Shown: one piece after another, positions 51,771 to 60,331 of the stretch
Layout of the letters: every line of letters begins with the position of its first letter
Position numbering within the stretch: position 1 is the stretch's first letter
Assembly (NCBI GenBank): GCA_013201395.1
Contig: JABMJD010000006.1
Coordinates: 1 to 64,000 of the forward strand
Origin: Candidatus Syntrophopropionicum ammoniitolerans
GTDB lineage: Bacteria; Bacillota; Desulfotomaculia; Desulfotomaculales; Pelotomaculaceae
Direction of reading: 5' to 3'
DNA length: 64,000 nt
Program-made: the position numbers and the translations under genes
The notes under the pieces: model-generated
What the model saw: only the letters and a program-made list of their open reading frames with translations
What the model was told of the DNA's origin: nothing
The model's database searches: none

Positions 51771-52502
51771 CGGCCTCCTTGTTCTTTACTAATTAAAAGG
51801 GCTCTTTGGTGCCCACAAGGGATAGTCAAGGCTTAATTCGCACTAACGTAGTTTAATTCCTGCAATTTTAGGAAAAAACCCCCGGTGAAACATTGTATTC
51901 GGCATGCGATTTATAGACATTTTAGATGGCATCTATAATTTGGGCGTAAGGTCTTTAAATTTTTTTAAATATGTGGTTTAATAATATCTGATAATTAAAA
52001 ATATTTGGTCAGTTGCAGCCGTTTGGCGAAGATTGTTTGGGGGGCCTATCATTTATTATAAATATTAATAAATCCAATCTGTTTTAGTAAAAAATTTTTA
52101 ATTATTAAAAGGATATATACCTTCGTTGTCGAATGTTAGAGTCGTAAGTAAGCGTGTGTAACTAGTTAACGATTATAACTTGATTTAAAATAGTATCGAA
52201 TTTCTCCGAGCTGAGCAGGCCTAAGCTTATATGTATGGCAGCCTGGACATCAGGGTGTAGCAGGAAACTGCCATGCCTTTCGTTGCGAAAAGGAGAGTTG
52301 AGGCTTCTCTTGGACGGGCTCTTTGCTTCTCGCGACAGGTGCTCGTTTTTAATTTTACAGCGTGCCTGACTCAGGGGCTTGCTGTTTTGTCTGCCCGATA
52401 CATAGCATTCCAGCATTCGGTACCCGGTGTTAAGGTTAATAAGGTGTTGTAACCTCATTAATTAATTTGTTAGTGGCTTACCCAGGTGGGTGAGCCGATG
52501 AT
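51771..52502. other. Long intergenic stretch with a GC-rich insert
   Basis: Bases 51771-52190 are AT-rich without a convincing gene. Bases about 52190-52460 have clearly higher GC and several possible hairpins (GGCAG...CTGCC around 52236-52273, CCTTTCG...CGAAAAGG around 52276-52293). An open minus-strand frame (52162-52458) ends with a patch HPDVQAAIHIS that weakly recalls the end of TnpB-like transposases. I cannot decide between a structured RNA and a decayed mobile element. It precedes the formate operon. Confidence 0.3.
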
Positions 52503-52601
52503 ATGGCAGGTTTAAGGAACTGGTTGATATTTTTCTTGTTAGGAGGTGGTGCGGGCGGCATAGTTTTTTATGGTGTTGGATGGGAGGTGATAGGTCTTTA
52601 A
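52503..52601 (+). CDS. 32-residue glycine-rich membrane peptide upstream of focA
   Basis: ATG 52503 has AGGTGGGTGAG about nine bases upstream and opens a 32-codon frame. It encodes MAGLRNW, a hydrophobic core IFFLLGGGAGGIVFYGV and WEVIGL at the end: one membrane helix rich in glycine. It sits 80 bases before the formate channel and in the same direction. Similar tiny peptides often accompany membrane complexes, but no relative is known to me and it may be a chance frame. Confidence 0.45.
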   Translation: MAGLRNWLIFFLLGGGAGGIVFYGVGWEVIGL

Positions 52602-52682
52602 ATGTGCGTTAGATAATTAAGGGGTTTTGGAAAATATTTTCGAGCAATATTAAATATCTACGACATTGAGGGGGTTAAAAAT

Positions 52683-53585
52683 ATGGCCAATCCTCCAGCA
52701 ATTACAGTGTGTTTAGCCGGTAATGCGGGTAAATACAAAACAGGATTGCCGATCGGACAACTGCTACTACGTGGATTTATGTCAGGTGCATACATTGCAA
52801 TGGGTGCGGCACTGGCGACTGTCTGCGGTGCAGAGGTAGCTAAATATCTAGGCGCGGGGCTAGGCAAATTTTTCACAGGAGCCGTGTTCCCCGTAGGCCT
52901 GATTGCAACTGTGCTCACCGGGGCGGAGCTATTTACCGGTGATGCGATGTTAGGGCCCCTGGCGGCAATGATGGGCAAAACCGGCTGGGGCAGTGTACTT
53001 AAGAACTGGTTGTTTGTTTATATAGGTAACTTTGTCGGTTCAGTAGCCTGGGCCTATTTGATGCTTATCGGGCCTTTTACCCAGGGCAATTTTGGTGCAG
53101 CCGAACCGAACACCTTCGCTTTGAACGCGGTAGGCATTGCGGTAGCCAAAACGCTAACGTATAAGTCGGTAGGTACGGTAGGCTGGTGGTCCGCAATGTG
53201 TAACGGTATCGGTTGTAACTTCATGGTTAACGTAGCTATCCTGCTGGCAATTACATCTAAGGACTTTATTGGTAAGTTCTTTGGTATCTGGTTCCCGATT
53301 ATGGCTTTCGTGGCCATCGGATTTGAGCACAGTGTGGCCAACATGTATTTCCTGCCATCGGGCATGTTTGTAACCCATAGTTTCCCCGCTCTAGTGACCA
53401 AAATGGTGGATGGAAAGCCCTGGAATGCTCTGTTGGCCAATAATGGTGGGCTAAACTGGGGGGACCTCTGGATGTGGAACCTGATTCCAGTGACCATAGG
53501 CAACATTATCGGCGGAATGATATTCATTGGTGTAATTTATTACTACTGTTTCCGGAACGAGTTTCCCGAGGAGCATAGAAACTAA
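52683..53585 (+). CDS. focA: Formate/nitrite transporter, FocA-type
   Basis: A 300-residue pentameric channel of the formate/nitrite family, with six membrane segments. KTGLPIGQLLLRGFMSGAYI and NWLFVYIGNFVGSVAWAYL are typical, and AVGIAVAKTLTYKSVGTVGWWSAMCNGIGCNF contains the family central region; the conserved gating residues lie in VKVxK-like helices. It moves formate, possibly nitrite or bicarbonate, across the membrane. ATG 52683 follows GAGGGGG. It leads the formate dehydrogenase operon, which strongly supports formate as substrate. Confidence 0.9.
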   Translation: MANPPAITVCLAGNAGKYKTGLPIGQLLLRGFMSGAYIAMGAALATVCGAEVAKYLGAGLGKFFTGAVFPVGLIATVLTGAELFTGDAMLGPLAAMMGKTGWGSVLKNWLFVYIGNFVGSVAWAYLMLIGPFTQGNFGAAEPNTFALNAVGIAVAKTLTYKSVGTVGWWSAMCNGIGCNFMVNVAILLAITSKDFIGKFFGIWFPIMAFVAIGFEHSVANMYFLPSGMFVTHSFPALVTKMVDGKPWNALLANNGGLNWGDLWMWNLIPVTIGNIIGGMIFIGVIYYYCFRNEFPEEHRN

Positions 53586-53634
53586 CTATTGAACTTAATA
53601 TTACATTGTAAAACTCTAAGGAGGTATCCTCGCG

Positions 53635-54099
53635 GTGCGAATGTCCTTACCTGCATACATCTGTCTGGGGCTTAGTGTATTCTTCGTAATATTTACATAC
53701 GCGCTTGGGCGGGACACGCAGTTTCTATTGACGACTCTACCAATGATCCTGGTACTGTTGGGAGTGCCCCTCGCTTTAGGTTACATGAACAGGCGGCACG
53801 CGGATCAGGTGGAATTTGGTGACTATAGGTATTTTCAAATCAAGGACCTGTCTTCAATTAGAGCTGGTGAACCTGTGCGCATACGCGGCACTATAAAAAC
53901 TACATCACTGAAATGGCTGAACAGGCCCAATTTTCGGGTCAGTGACGGCACCGGAGAAATTGGTGTATTCATGTTTTGGGCGCCCCGTGAGGATATCAAC
54001 CCTGGGGACAAGGTAGAAGCTGCCGGATCCCTACGGGTGGGGCCGACCAAAAAGCAGAACATCTGGGGGATCAAAATGGCAAAAATACCTGCCAAATAA
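53635..54099 (+). CDS. Membrane-anchored OB-fold protein in the formate operon
   Basis: A 154-residue protein with two N-terminal membrane segments (about 5-23 and 30-50), a charged patch NRRHADQVEF and a C-terminal OB-fold-like beta domain: RAGEPVRIRGTIKTTSLKW, RVSDGTGEIGVFMFW and NPGDKVEAAGSLRVG. The latter resembles nucleic-acid-binding or NfeD-type OB domains. GTG 53635 follows AAGGAGGTATC. It lies between focA and the NuoE-like gene, 49 and 39 bases apart, so it is in the operon, but how a membrane OB protein relates to formate is unknown. Confidence 0.65.
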   Translation: MRMSLPAYICLGLSVFFVIFTYALGRDTQFLLTTLPMILVLLGVPLALGYMNRRHADQVEFGDYRYFQIKDLSSIRAGEPVRIRGTIKTTSLKWLNRPNFRVSDGTGEIGVFMFWAPREDINPGDKVEAAGSLRVGPTKKQNIWGIKMAKIPAK

Positions 54100-54138
54100 A
54101 ACTAAGCATAAGGAAGCAAGAGAGAGGGGGAATAGCAA

Positions 54139-54627
54139 TTGGCATCCTGTTCATGCGGCGAAACTACTGATCAGAGCAAAGAAGCAGCAATGCAAAAGGT
54201 CTTTGACCAGTACCGCGACATCAAGGGAGGTCTAATTCCGGTACTGCAGGAAGCGCAGGACATTTATGGTTACCTGCCCAAAGAAGTGCTGCAGCAAATT
54301 GCCAAGGAAATGAAACTACCGTACAGTAATGTGTTTGGGGTATGTACCTTTTACGCACAATTTCACCTAAAACCCCGGGGCCGGAACATCATTCGCATCT
54401 GTTTGGGCACAGCGTGCCACGTCAGAGGCGGCGCAAAAATATTCGAGGCGGCCCAGGAAGCATTGGGAGTGGGGCAAGGTGGGACTACAGAAGATCTCAG
54501 ATTTACTCTGGAGACAGTGGCCTGTATCGGCGCTTGTGGTCTATCACCTTGTATGATGGTCAACGATAACACACATGGCCGGTTAAAGCCTCAAGAGGTT
54601 GCCGGCATATTTGAAACATACAAGTAG
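54139..54627 (+). CDS. NuoE/HydC-like [2Fe-2S] subunit of the formate dehydrogenase
   Basis: A 162-residue thioredoxin-like ferredoxin subunit. The four ligands of a [2Fe-2S] cluster are C88, C93 (CLGTAC), C129 and C133 (CIGAC). GGLIPVLQEAQDIYGYLP and VFGVCTFYAQFHLKPRG are the family core. Such subunits pair with a NuoF-like flavoprotein to pass electrons between NAD(H) and the rest of the complex. It opens with a Cys-rich MASCSCG tail. TTG 54139 is eight bases after GAGGGGG. The NuoF-like gene follows after 18 bases. Confidence 0.9.
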   Translation: MASCSCGETTDQSKEAAMQKVFDQYRDIKGGLIPVLQEAQDIYGYLPKEVLQQIAKEMKLPYSNVFGVCTFYAQFHLKPRGRNIIRICLGTACHVRGGAKIFEAAQEALGVGQGGTTEDLRFTLETVACIGACGLSPCMMVNDNTHGRLKPQEVAGIFETYK

Positions 54628-54645
54628 GGGGAGGTGTAAAGAAAC

Positions 54646-56499
54646 ATGCAAAATCTTAATGAAGTTCGTGGAAAGTATCAACAACAGTACAAAGAAAAAA
54701 TTGCCAGGCCACGTATTGTAGTAGGGTTAGGAACCTGTGGTATTGCTGCCGGCGGTGACAAGGTCATGGCCGCTCTAAAGGAGCAGGTAGCAGCGCGGGG
54801 CTTGGATGCGGATATCGACTTTACCAGCTGCATTGGCATGTGTTACCGGGAGCCAATGGTAGAAATAGCTTTGCCGGGCTTGCCCGCTGTGATTTATGGC
54901 GACATTTTCCCGGACAAGGTAGAAAAGCTGTTGGAAGGGCACATAGTTAACAAAACCCCGGTATTGGAGTGGGCTGCTTTTCAGATTCCTGGCGATGCTG
55001 CCCCATATGAGGGTATCGAGGTCATGGAGCAGACATCATACTATTCAAAACAGGTTCGTTCAGTAACCTCACGCCTGGGACGGACAAACCCGGAGACCAT
55101 AGTTGACTATATGGCTACTGGTGGCTACGAGGGTTTGGAAAAAGCCTTGGCGATGGACCGGTTGGATGTTATCGAGGAGGTTAAAAAGTCTGGCCTCAGG
55201 GGACGGGGCGGCGGCGGTTTTCCCACCGGTGTCAAATGGTCATTTGTTTATGGCGCCCAGGGAGAAAAAAAATATGCCGTCTGCAACGCTGACGAAGGTG
55301 ACCCGGGCGCATTTATGGATCGGTCGGTTTTAGAGGGCGATCCCCATGCCGTCCTGGAGGGTATGGCCATTGCTGGTTTCGCTATCGGCGCGGATGAAGG
55401 ATATATTTATTGCCGGGCTGAGTATCCGTTGGCCATCAAGCGGCTGAATATGGCTATTGCTGAGGCTGAGGCCCATGGGTTGTTAGGGGATAACATCCTG
55501 GAGTCCGGCTTTAGCTTTCGGGTAAAGATCAAGGCTGGTGCAGGCGCCTTTGTCTGCGGTGAAGAAACAGCCTTGCTGAACTCCATTGAAGGTCTGCGGG
55601 GTATGCCCAGAGTGCGGCCCCCCTTCCCGGCCCACAAAGGATTGTTCGGTCTGCCAACCGTTTTGAACAACGTTGAGACCTATGCCAATGTACCCTTCAT
55701 TATCCGCAATGGCAGTGATTGGTATGCCGGCATGGGTACTGAAAAGAGTAAGGGCAGCAAGGTATTCTGTCTGACCGGCAAGGTGAACAACACCGGCCTG
55801 ATGGAGGTACCAATGGGTATCACATTGCGCGACATTATTTTCACTATCGGCGGCGGGATCCAGGAAGATAAAAAATTCAAAGCCGTACAGAGCGGTGGAC
55901 CCTCCGGCGGCTGTATACCTACAGAGCACCTGGATACCCCCATTGACTATGACTCCCTGGGAGCGATTGGCTCAATTATGGGTTCCGGTGGTCTGGTGGT
56001 CATGGACGAAGGTACCTGTATGGTGGATGTGGCCAAATTCTTCCTTAATTTCACCCAGCTTGAATCCTGTGGTAAGTGTACACCCTGTCGTGAGGGTACC
56101 AAGCGGATGCTGGAAATACTACAGCGGATCTGTGACGGTGAGGGCGAAATTGAAGATCTCGATACCCTGGAAAGACTGTGCCGGGTGATCAAGAGCAGCG
56201 CCCTGTGCGGACTGGGACAGACCTGCCCCAACCCGATTGCCACTACCATGCGCTATTTCAAGGATGAATATGTGGCTCACATTAAGGATAAACGTTGTCC
56301 GGCAGGGGTCTGTAAAGCGCTGTTGCAGTACACGATTTTAGAGGATAAATGTACTGGTTGCGGTGTTTGTCTGCGGGCTTGTCCGTCAGGTGCTATTACC
56401 GGTGAAAAGAAGAAGCCTCATACGATTGACATAGATTTGTGCATCAAATGTGGTGCTTGTATCCAGAAGTGTAAATTCGATGCTATCGTAAAGAAATAG
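54646..56499 (+). CDS. NuoF/HydB-like NADH-binding flavoprotein subunit
   Basis: A 617-residue flavoprotein. The first 120 residues are a thioredoxin-like ferredoxin domain (VVGLGTCGIAAGG, SCIGMC). FMN and NADH are bound by LRGRGGGGFPTGVKW (about 184-198) and NADEGDPGAFMDRS. A [4Fe-4S] motif CGKCTPCREG lies near residue 475. The C terminus (about 565-615) adds two ferredoxin clusters (CTGCGVCLRACP and CIKCGACIQKC). This layout matches HydB of NADH-linked hydrogenases. ATG 54646 after GGGGGAGG. It would exchange electrons with NAD(H) and pass them to FdhA. Confidence 0.92.
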   Translation: MQNLNEVRGKYQQQYKEKIARPRIVVGLGTCGIAAGGDKVMAALKEQVAARGLDADIDFTSCIGMCYREPMVEIALPGLPAVIYGDIFPDKVEKLLEGHIVNKTPVLEWAAFQIPGDAAPYEGIEVMEQTSYYSKQVRSVTSRLGRTNPETIVDYMATGGYEGLEKALAMDRLDVIEEVKKSGLRGRGGGGFPTGVKWSFVYGAQGEKKYAVCNADEGDPGAFMDRSVLEGDPHAVLEGMAIAGFAIGADEGYIYCRAEYPLAIKRLNMAIAEAEAHGLLGDNILESGFSFRVKIKAGAGAFVCGEETALLNSIEGLRGMPRVRPPFPAHKGLFGLPTVLNNVETYANVPFIIRNGSDWYAGMGTEKSKGSKVFCLTGKVNNTGLMEVPMGITLRDIIFTIGGGIQEDKKFKAVQSGGPSGGCIPTEHLDTPIDYDSLGAIGSIMGSGGLVVMDEGTCMVDVAKFFLNFTQLESCGKCTPCREGTKRMLEILQRICDGEGEIEDLDTLERLCRVIKSSALCGLGQTCPNPIATTMRYFKDEYVAHIKDKRCPAGVCKALLQYTILEDKCTGCGVCLRACPSGAITGEKKKPHTIDIDLCIKCGACIQKCKFDAIVKK

Positions 56500-56581
56500 A
56501 TATCATTAGACAGGATCAATATGACAGTGCGTTTAATTGAATAGCGGTAGCTGACTTGATTATAGGGAGGAGTGAAATTTT

Positions 56582-59260
56582 ATGGAAATGGTCAAGTTGA
56601 CCATTAACGGCAATGAAATCGAAGTCCCTGCCGGGACAACGATTTTAAAAGCAGCAGAACAAATGGGAATAGATATACCCACTCTCTGCTTTTTGGAGGA
56701 ACTTAGTTCCGTGGGCGCCTGCCGTATGTGTGTAGTTGAAGTAAAAGGCGCGCGCGCCCTGGTGGCCTCCTGCGCTGCTGCCGTGGCACCGGGAATGGAA
56801 GTGCAGACCCATTCACCGGCCGTAATGGAAGCCAGGAAGATGATACTCGATCTAATGGTTGCCAACCACCCGCTGGATTGCATGACCTGTGATAAAATGG
56901 GTGACTGCAAACTAGCTGACTTATGTTATGAATACGGGGTTAAGGAAAGCATATTTAAGGGTGAAAAGCATAATTATCCGGTTGAAACCAGCAACCCCTT
57001 TATTATGCGTGATATGAACAAATGTATCCTATGCGGCCGGTGTGTACGAGCCTGTGCTGAGATTACCGGCCAGGACACCATCGATTTCATTAACAGGGGC
57101 TTTGATAGCAAGATTGCACCCTTTTTCGATACAGAATTGGTGGACTCAGACTGCGTTTTCTGTGGCCAGTGTGTTTCCGTATGCCCAACCGGTGCCCTGG
57201 TAGAAAAGCAAATGTCCGGCAAGGGACGCCGCTGGGAGCTTTCAAAGGTCAGGACTACCTGCCCCTTCTGTGGGACTGGTTGCAACTTTGACCTGTGGGT
57301 TAAGGATGATCAGATTGTCGGCGTAGCATCCAATCCTGATGCCCCGGCAAACGGCCGTGCTCTTTGTGTCAAGGGCAGATTTGGCTGGGATTTTGTGCAT
57401 AACGAAAATCGTATTACCACCCCGTTGATTAAAAAAGACGGTGAGTTCGTGGAAGCTTCCTGGGATGAGGCACTTAATCTGATTGCTGATAGTCTAAAAG
57501 AAATTAAAGAAAAGAACGGACCCGATTCTTTTGCAGCCTTGAGTTCTGCCAGGTGTACCAACGAAGAAAACTACCTGGTGCAAAAATTTACGAGGGCGGT
57601 GATGGGCACTAATAACGTTGACCACTGTGCCCGTACCTGACACGCGCCTACTGTGGCCGGTCTGGCCCAATCATTTGGTAGTGGCGCGATGACCAACTCA
57701 ATCAATGAAATAACCAATGATGCTGAACTAATGCTGCTCATTGGTACCAACACCACCGAAGCACACCCGGTAATCGGTTATAAAATGCGGCAGGCCAAGC
57801 GCAACGGTGCCAAGCTAATCGTTGTCGACCCGCGGCGTATTGACCTGGCAGAAGAAGCAGATTACTGGTTACGGATTAATTCAGGAACGGACATTCCTTT
57901 CCTGAATGGTCTGATGCACATTATTATCAAAGAAGGGTTACATGACAAGGAGTTTGTAGAGAAGCGTTGTGAGAATTTTGCAGAACTAGAAGCCACTGTC
58001 AAAAACTACACTCCTGATTATGTATCCAAGCTTACCGGTATCTCTGAAGAGGACCTCTACGCTGTGGCCCGTTTGTATGCCACCACAGATAGGTCAATGC
58101 TCTTCTATACCCTGGGTATTACAGAACACATCTGCGGCACACAAAACGTGATGAGTTGTGCCAACCTGGCTATGCTTACCGGTCACCTGGGACGGCCCGG
58201 CACCGGTGTGAACCCAATCCGTGGTCAAAATAACGTGCAGGGTGCCTGCGACATGGGGGCATTACCCAATGTCTACTCCGGTTACCAGGCTGTTGTTAAT
58301 GAGGATGCCCGTAAAAAGTTCGAAAAAGCCTGGGATGTCAGCCTACCTGATCAGGTCGGTTTGATGATTCCGGAAATGTTTGATGCCGCCGTTAATGGTG
58401 ATGTTAAGGCTATGTACATTCTGGGTGAAAACCCAGTGCTGACGGATCCGAACAGTAACCATATCCGCAAGGGTTTGGAAAATCTTGAATTTCTGGTTGT
58501 ACATGAGCTCTTCCTCACTGAAACAGCCGAATATGCCGATGTAATTCTGCCTGCGGCCAGTTTCGCTGAAACGAACGGTACATTTTCCAGTACCGAGCGC
58601 CGTGTGCAAAGGGTACGCCAGGCCATTAAGCCACTGCCCGGCCGGTGCAACTGGGAAACAATCATGGACATCAGTGCTTTAATGGGATATGAGATGGAAT
58701 ATCAGGATCCGGAAGATGTTTGGAATGAAATGGCTTCCCTGTCACCCTCTATGGCCGGTATCACCTATGAACGGCTAGAGGAAAAAGGGATGCAGTGGCC
58801 TTGCCCATCACTGGATCACCCGGGCACACCTGTCCTCCATGGGGAGACATTTGCCCGTGGTAAAGGTGCCTTCAAGGCTATCGATCACATTCCGCCTCAT
58901 GAAGTGCCGGACGAGGAATATCCGTTCCTGCTCAACACAGGCCGGATACTGCAGCATTACAATGTTACCACTCCATACTCAATGGGCATTCAAAGCATGT
59001 GGTCGGAAGAGTATTCAGAGTTGAACCCTGTGGATGCTGAGAAGCTCGATGTCGAGACTGGTGACGAAGTTGTTGTTACTTCCCGTCGCGGTTCAGTGAC
59101 CGCCAAGGTTGAGGTTACCGATCGGGTGCCGCCCGGCATGATCTGGATGTCATTCCACTATACGGCGAGCCCGGCCAACGTCCTCACCAGTGACGGCCTG
59201 GATCCAACTACCAAGACTGGCGAGTACAAGGTCGCCGCAGTGAAAATAGAGAAGGCCTAG
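56582..59260 (+). CDS. fdhF: Selenocysteine-containing formate dehydrogenase, catalytic subunit with HydA-like N terminus
   Basis: One gene of 893 codons read through an in-frame TGA at 57638-57640 as selenocysteine 353, in the active-site motif HCARTUHAPTVAGL. N-terminal clusters: [2Fe-2S] C36, C47, C50, C64; a His-ligated [4Fe-4S] from HPLDCMTCDKMGDC; then CILCGRCVRAC and CVFCGQCVSVCP ferredoxin clusters. From about residue 220 is the Mo/W-bis-MGD domain (CPFCGTGCNF). It oxidises formate or reduces CO2. The Fe-S array matches HydA of NADH-linked hydrogenases. ATG 56582 follows GGGAGGAG. A SECIS hairpin follows the TGA. Confidence 0.93.
57638..57676 (+). promoter_or_regulatory. Bacterial SECIS element of fdhF
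   Basis: Directly after the TGA the RNA can form a hairpin whose apical part is GGCC (57655-57658), loop GGTCT (57659-57663), GGCC (57664-57667). The GGTCT apical loop and its 15-base distance from TGA resemble the SelB-binding hairpin of E. coli fdhF. It should recruit SelB and direct selenocysteine insertion; selA, selB and selC are not in this window. Confidence 0.8.
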
Positions 59261-59278
59261 TAGCCAGGAGGTTTTTAG

Positions 59279-60298
59279 ATGAGGAAGGTGCCTGTAACTG
59301 AAGCGGTTGGTATGGTGCTCTACCATGATATTACCAGAATAATACCCGGCCGAGAAAAAGGCCGTGCCTTCCGAAGAGGGCAGGTCATCACTCCTGGGGA
59401 TATTCCCACCCTCCTGGATCTGGGTAAAGAACACATTTATGTATGGGAAACTGGAAACAGTTTGATTCATGAAGATGAAGCAGCTTTGAGTCTGGCCCGG
59501 CATGCCGCCGGGCCAGGCCTAAAGTGGGATCAACCAAGCCAGGGCCGGGTTAACCTTCGGGCAGCCCATGACGGGCTTCTTAAGGTACATGTAAAACAGC
59601 TCCACAAACTTAACAATACCAACGATGTGGTTATGGCCACAGCCCATAATAATAGGTATGTCAAGGAGGGGCAGATAGTTGCCGCCACCAGGATTACACC
59701 CCTGGCAGTCCACAGTGATATCCTTAGAGAAGCAGAGGAAATCTGCACCAAAGAAAGCCCTTTGCTGGCAGTTAAACCATTTAAGTCCCTTTGGCTGGGA
59801 GTGGTTACCACTGGCAGCGAAATATATTCTGGGCGCATTCGGGATGGTTTTTGTAGTATCATCAGGCAAAAAACAGCGGTGTTCGGTGGAAAAATGTTGG
59901 GACAGGTTATCGTTCCCGATGATCCACATTTAATCTGCGCAGAAGTCCGTCAGTTTGTAGCAGAGGGAGCCCAGATGGTGCTGGTTACCGGTGGGATGTC
60001 GGTAGACCCGGATGATGTTACACCAGTGGGCATCAGGGCCACCGGTGCCGAGGTGGTTTCCTATGGTGCCCCCGCCTTGCCGGGTGCTATGTTTATGCTG
60101 GCTTATCTCGGCCGCGTGCCTGTATGTGGATTACCGGGATGTGTGATGTTTAACGGTGTGACTATATTCGATCTTATTCTACCGCGTATATTTGCGGGAG
60201 AACGTATTGGCCGGGAAGAAATTATATCGTTGGGACACGGCGGCCTATGTGCTGAGTGCACAACATGCCATTATCCGGCCTGTTCTTTCGGTAAATAG
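59279..60298 (+). CDS. Molybdopterin-binding protein (MoeA/MogA-like) of the formate operon
   Basis: A 339-residue protein. The N-terminal half has KVPVTEAVGMVLYHDITRI and a VKEGQIVAATRITPL strand pattern. The second half is a MoaB/Mog-like molybdopterin-binding domain: SLWLGVVTTGSEIYSGRIRDG and VLVTGGMSVDPDDVTP. The C terminus carries four cysteines, including CAECTTCHYPAC, perhaps a metal or cluster site. It should help insert or mature the molybdenum or tungsten cofactor of the dehydrogenase. ATG 59279 follows AGGAGG. It lies 18 bases after fdhF. Confidence 0.85.
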   Translation: MRKVPVTEAVGMVLYHDITRIIPGREKGRAFRRGQVITPGDIPTLLDLGKEHIYVWETGNSLIHEDEAALSLARHAAGPGLKWDQPSQGRVNLRAAHDGLLKVHVKQLHKLNNTNDVVMATAHNNRYVKEGQIVAATRITPLAVHSDILREAEEICTKESPLLAVKPFKSLWLGVVTTGSEIYSGRIRDGFCSIIRQKTAVFGGKMLGQVIVPDDPHLICAEVRQFVAEGAQMVLVTGGMSVDPDDVTPVGIRATGAEVVSYGAPALPGAMFMLAYLGRVPVCGLPGCVMFNGVTIFDLILPRIFAGERIGREEIISLGHGGLCAECTTCHYPACSFGK

Positions 60299-60331
60299 AA
60301 AGAACCATTGGAATGGAGGTAGAGTGGTCAG

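Noticed and set aside
52162-52458. A 98-codon minus-strand frame as a real gene
   Set aside because: No ribosome site, unusual composition and only a weak TnpB-like patch; treated as part of an unexplained GC-rich stretch.
57638-57640. TGA as true stop or as a sign of a split or broken fdh gene
   Set aside because: Motif context HCART-HAPTVAG and the SECIS hairpin show selenocysteine; the frame continues intact to 59260.
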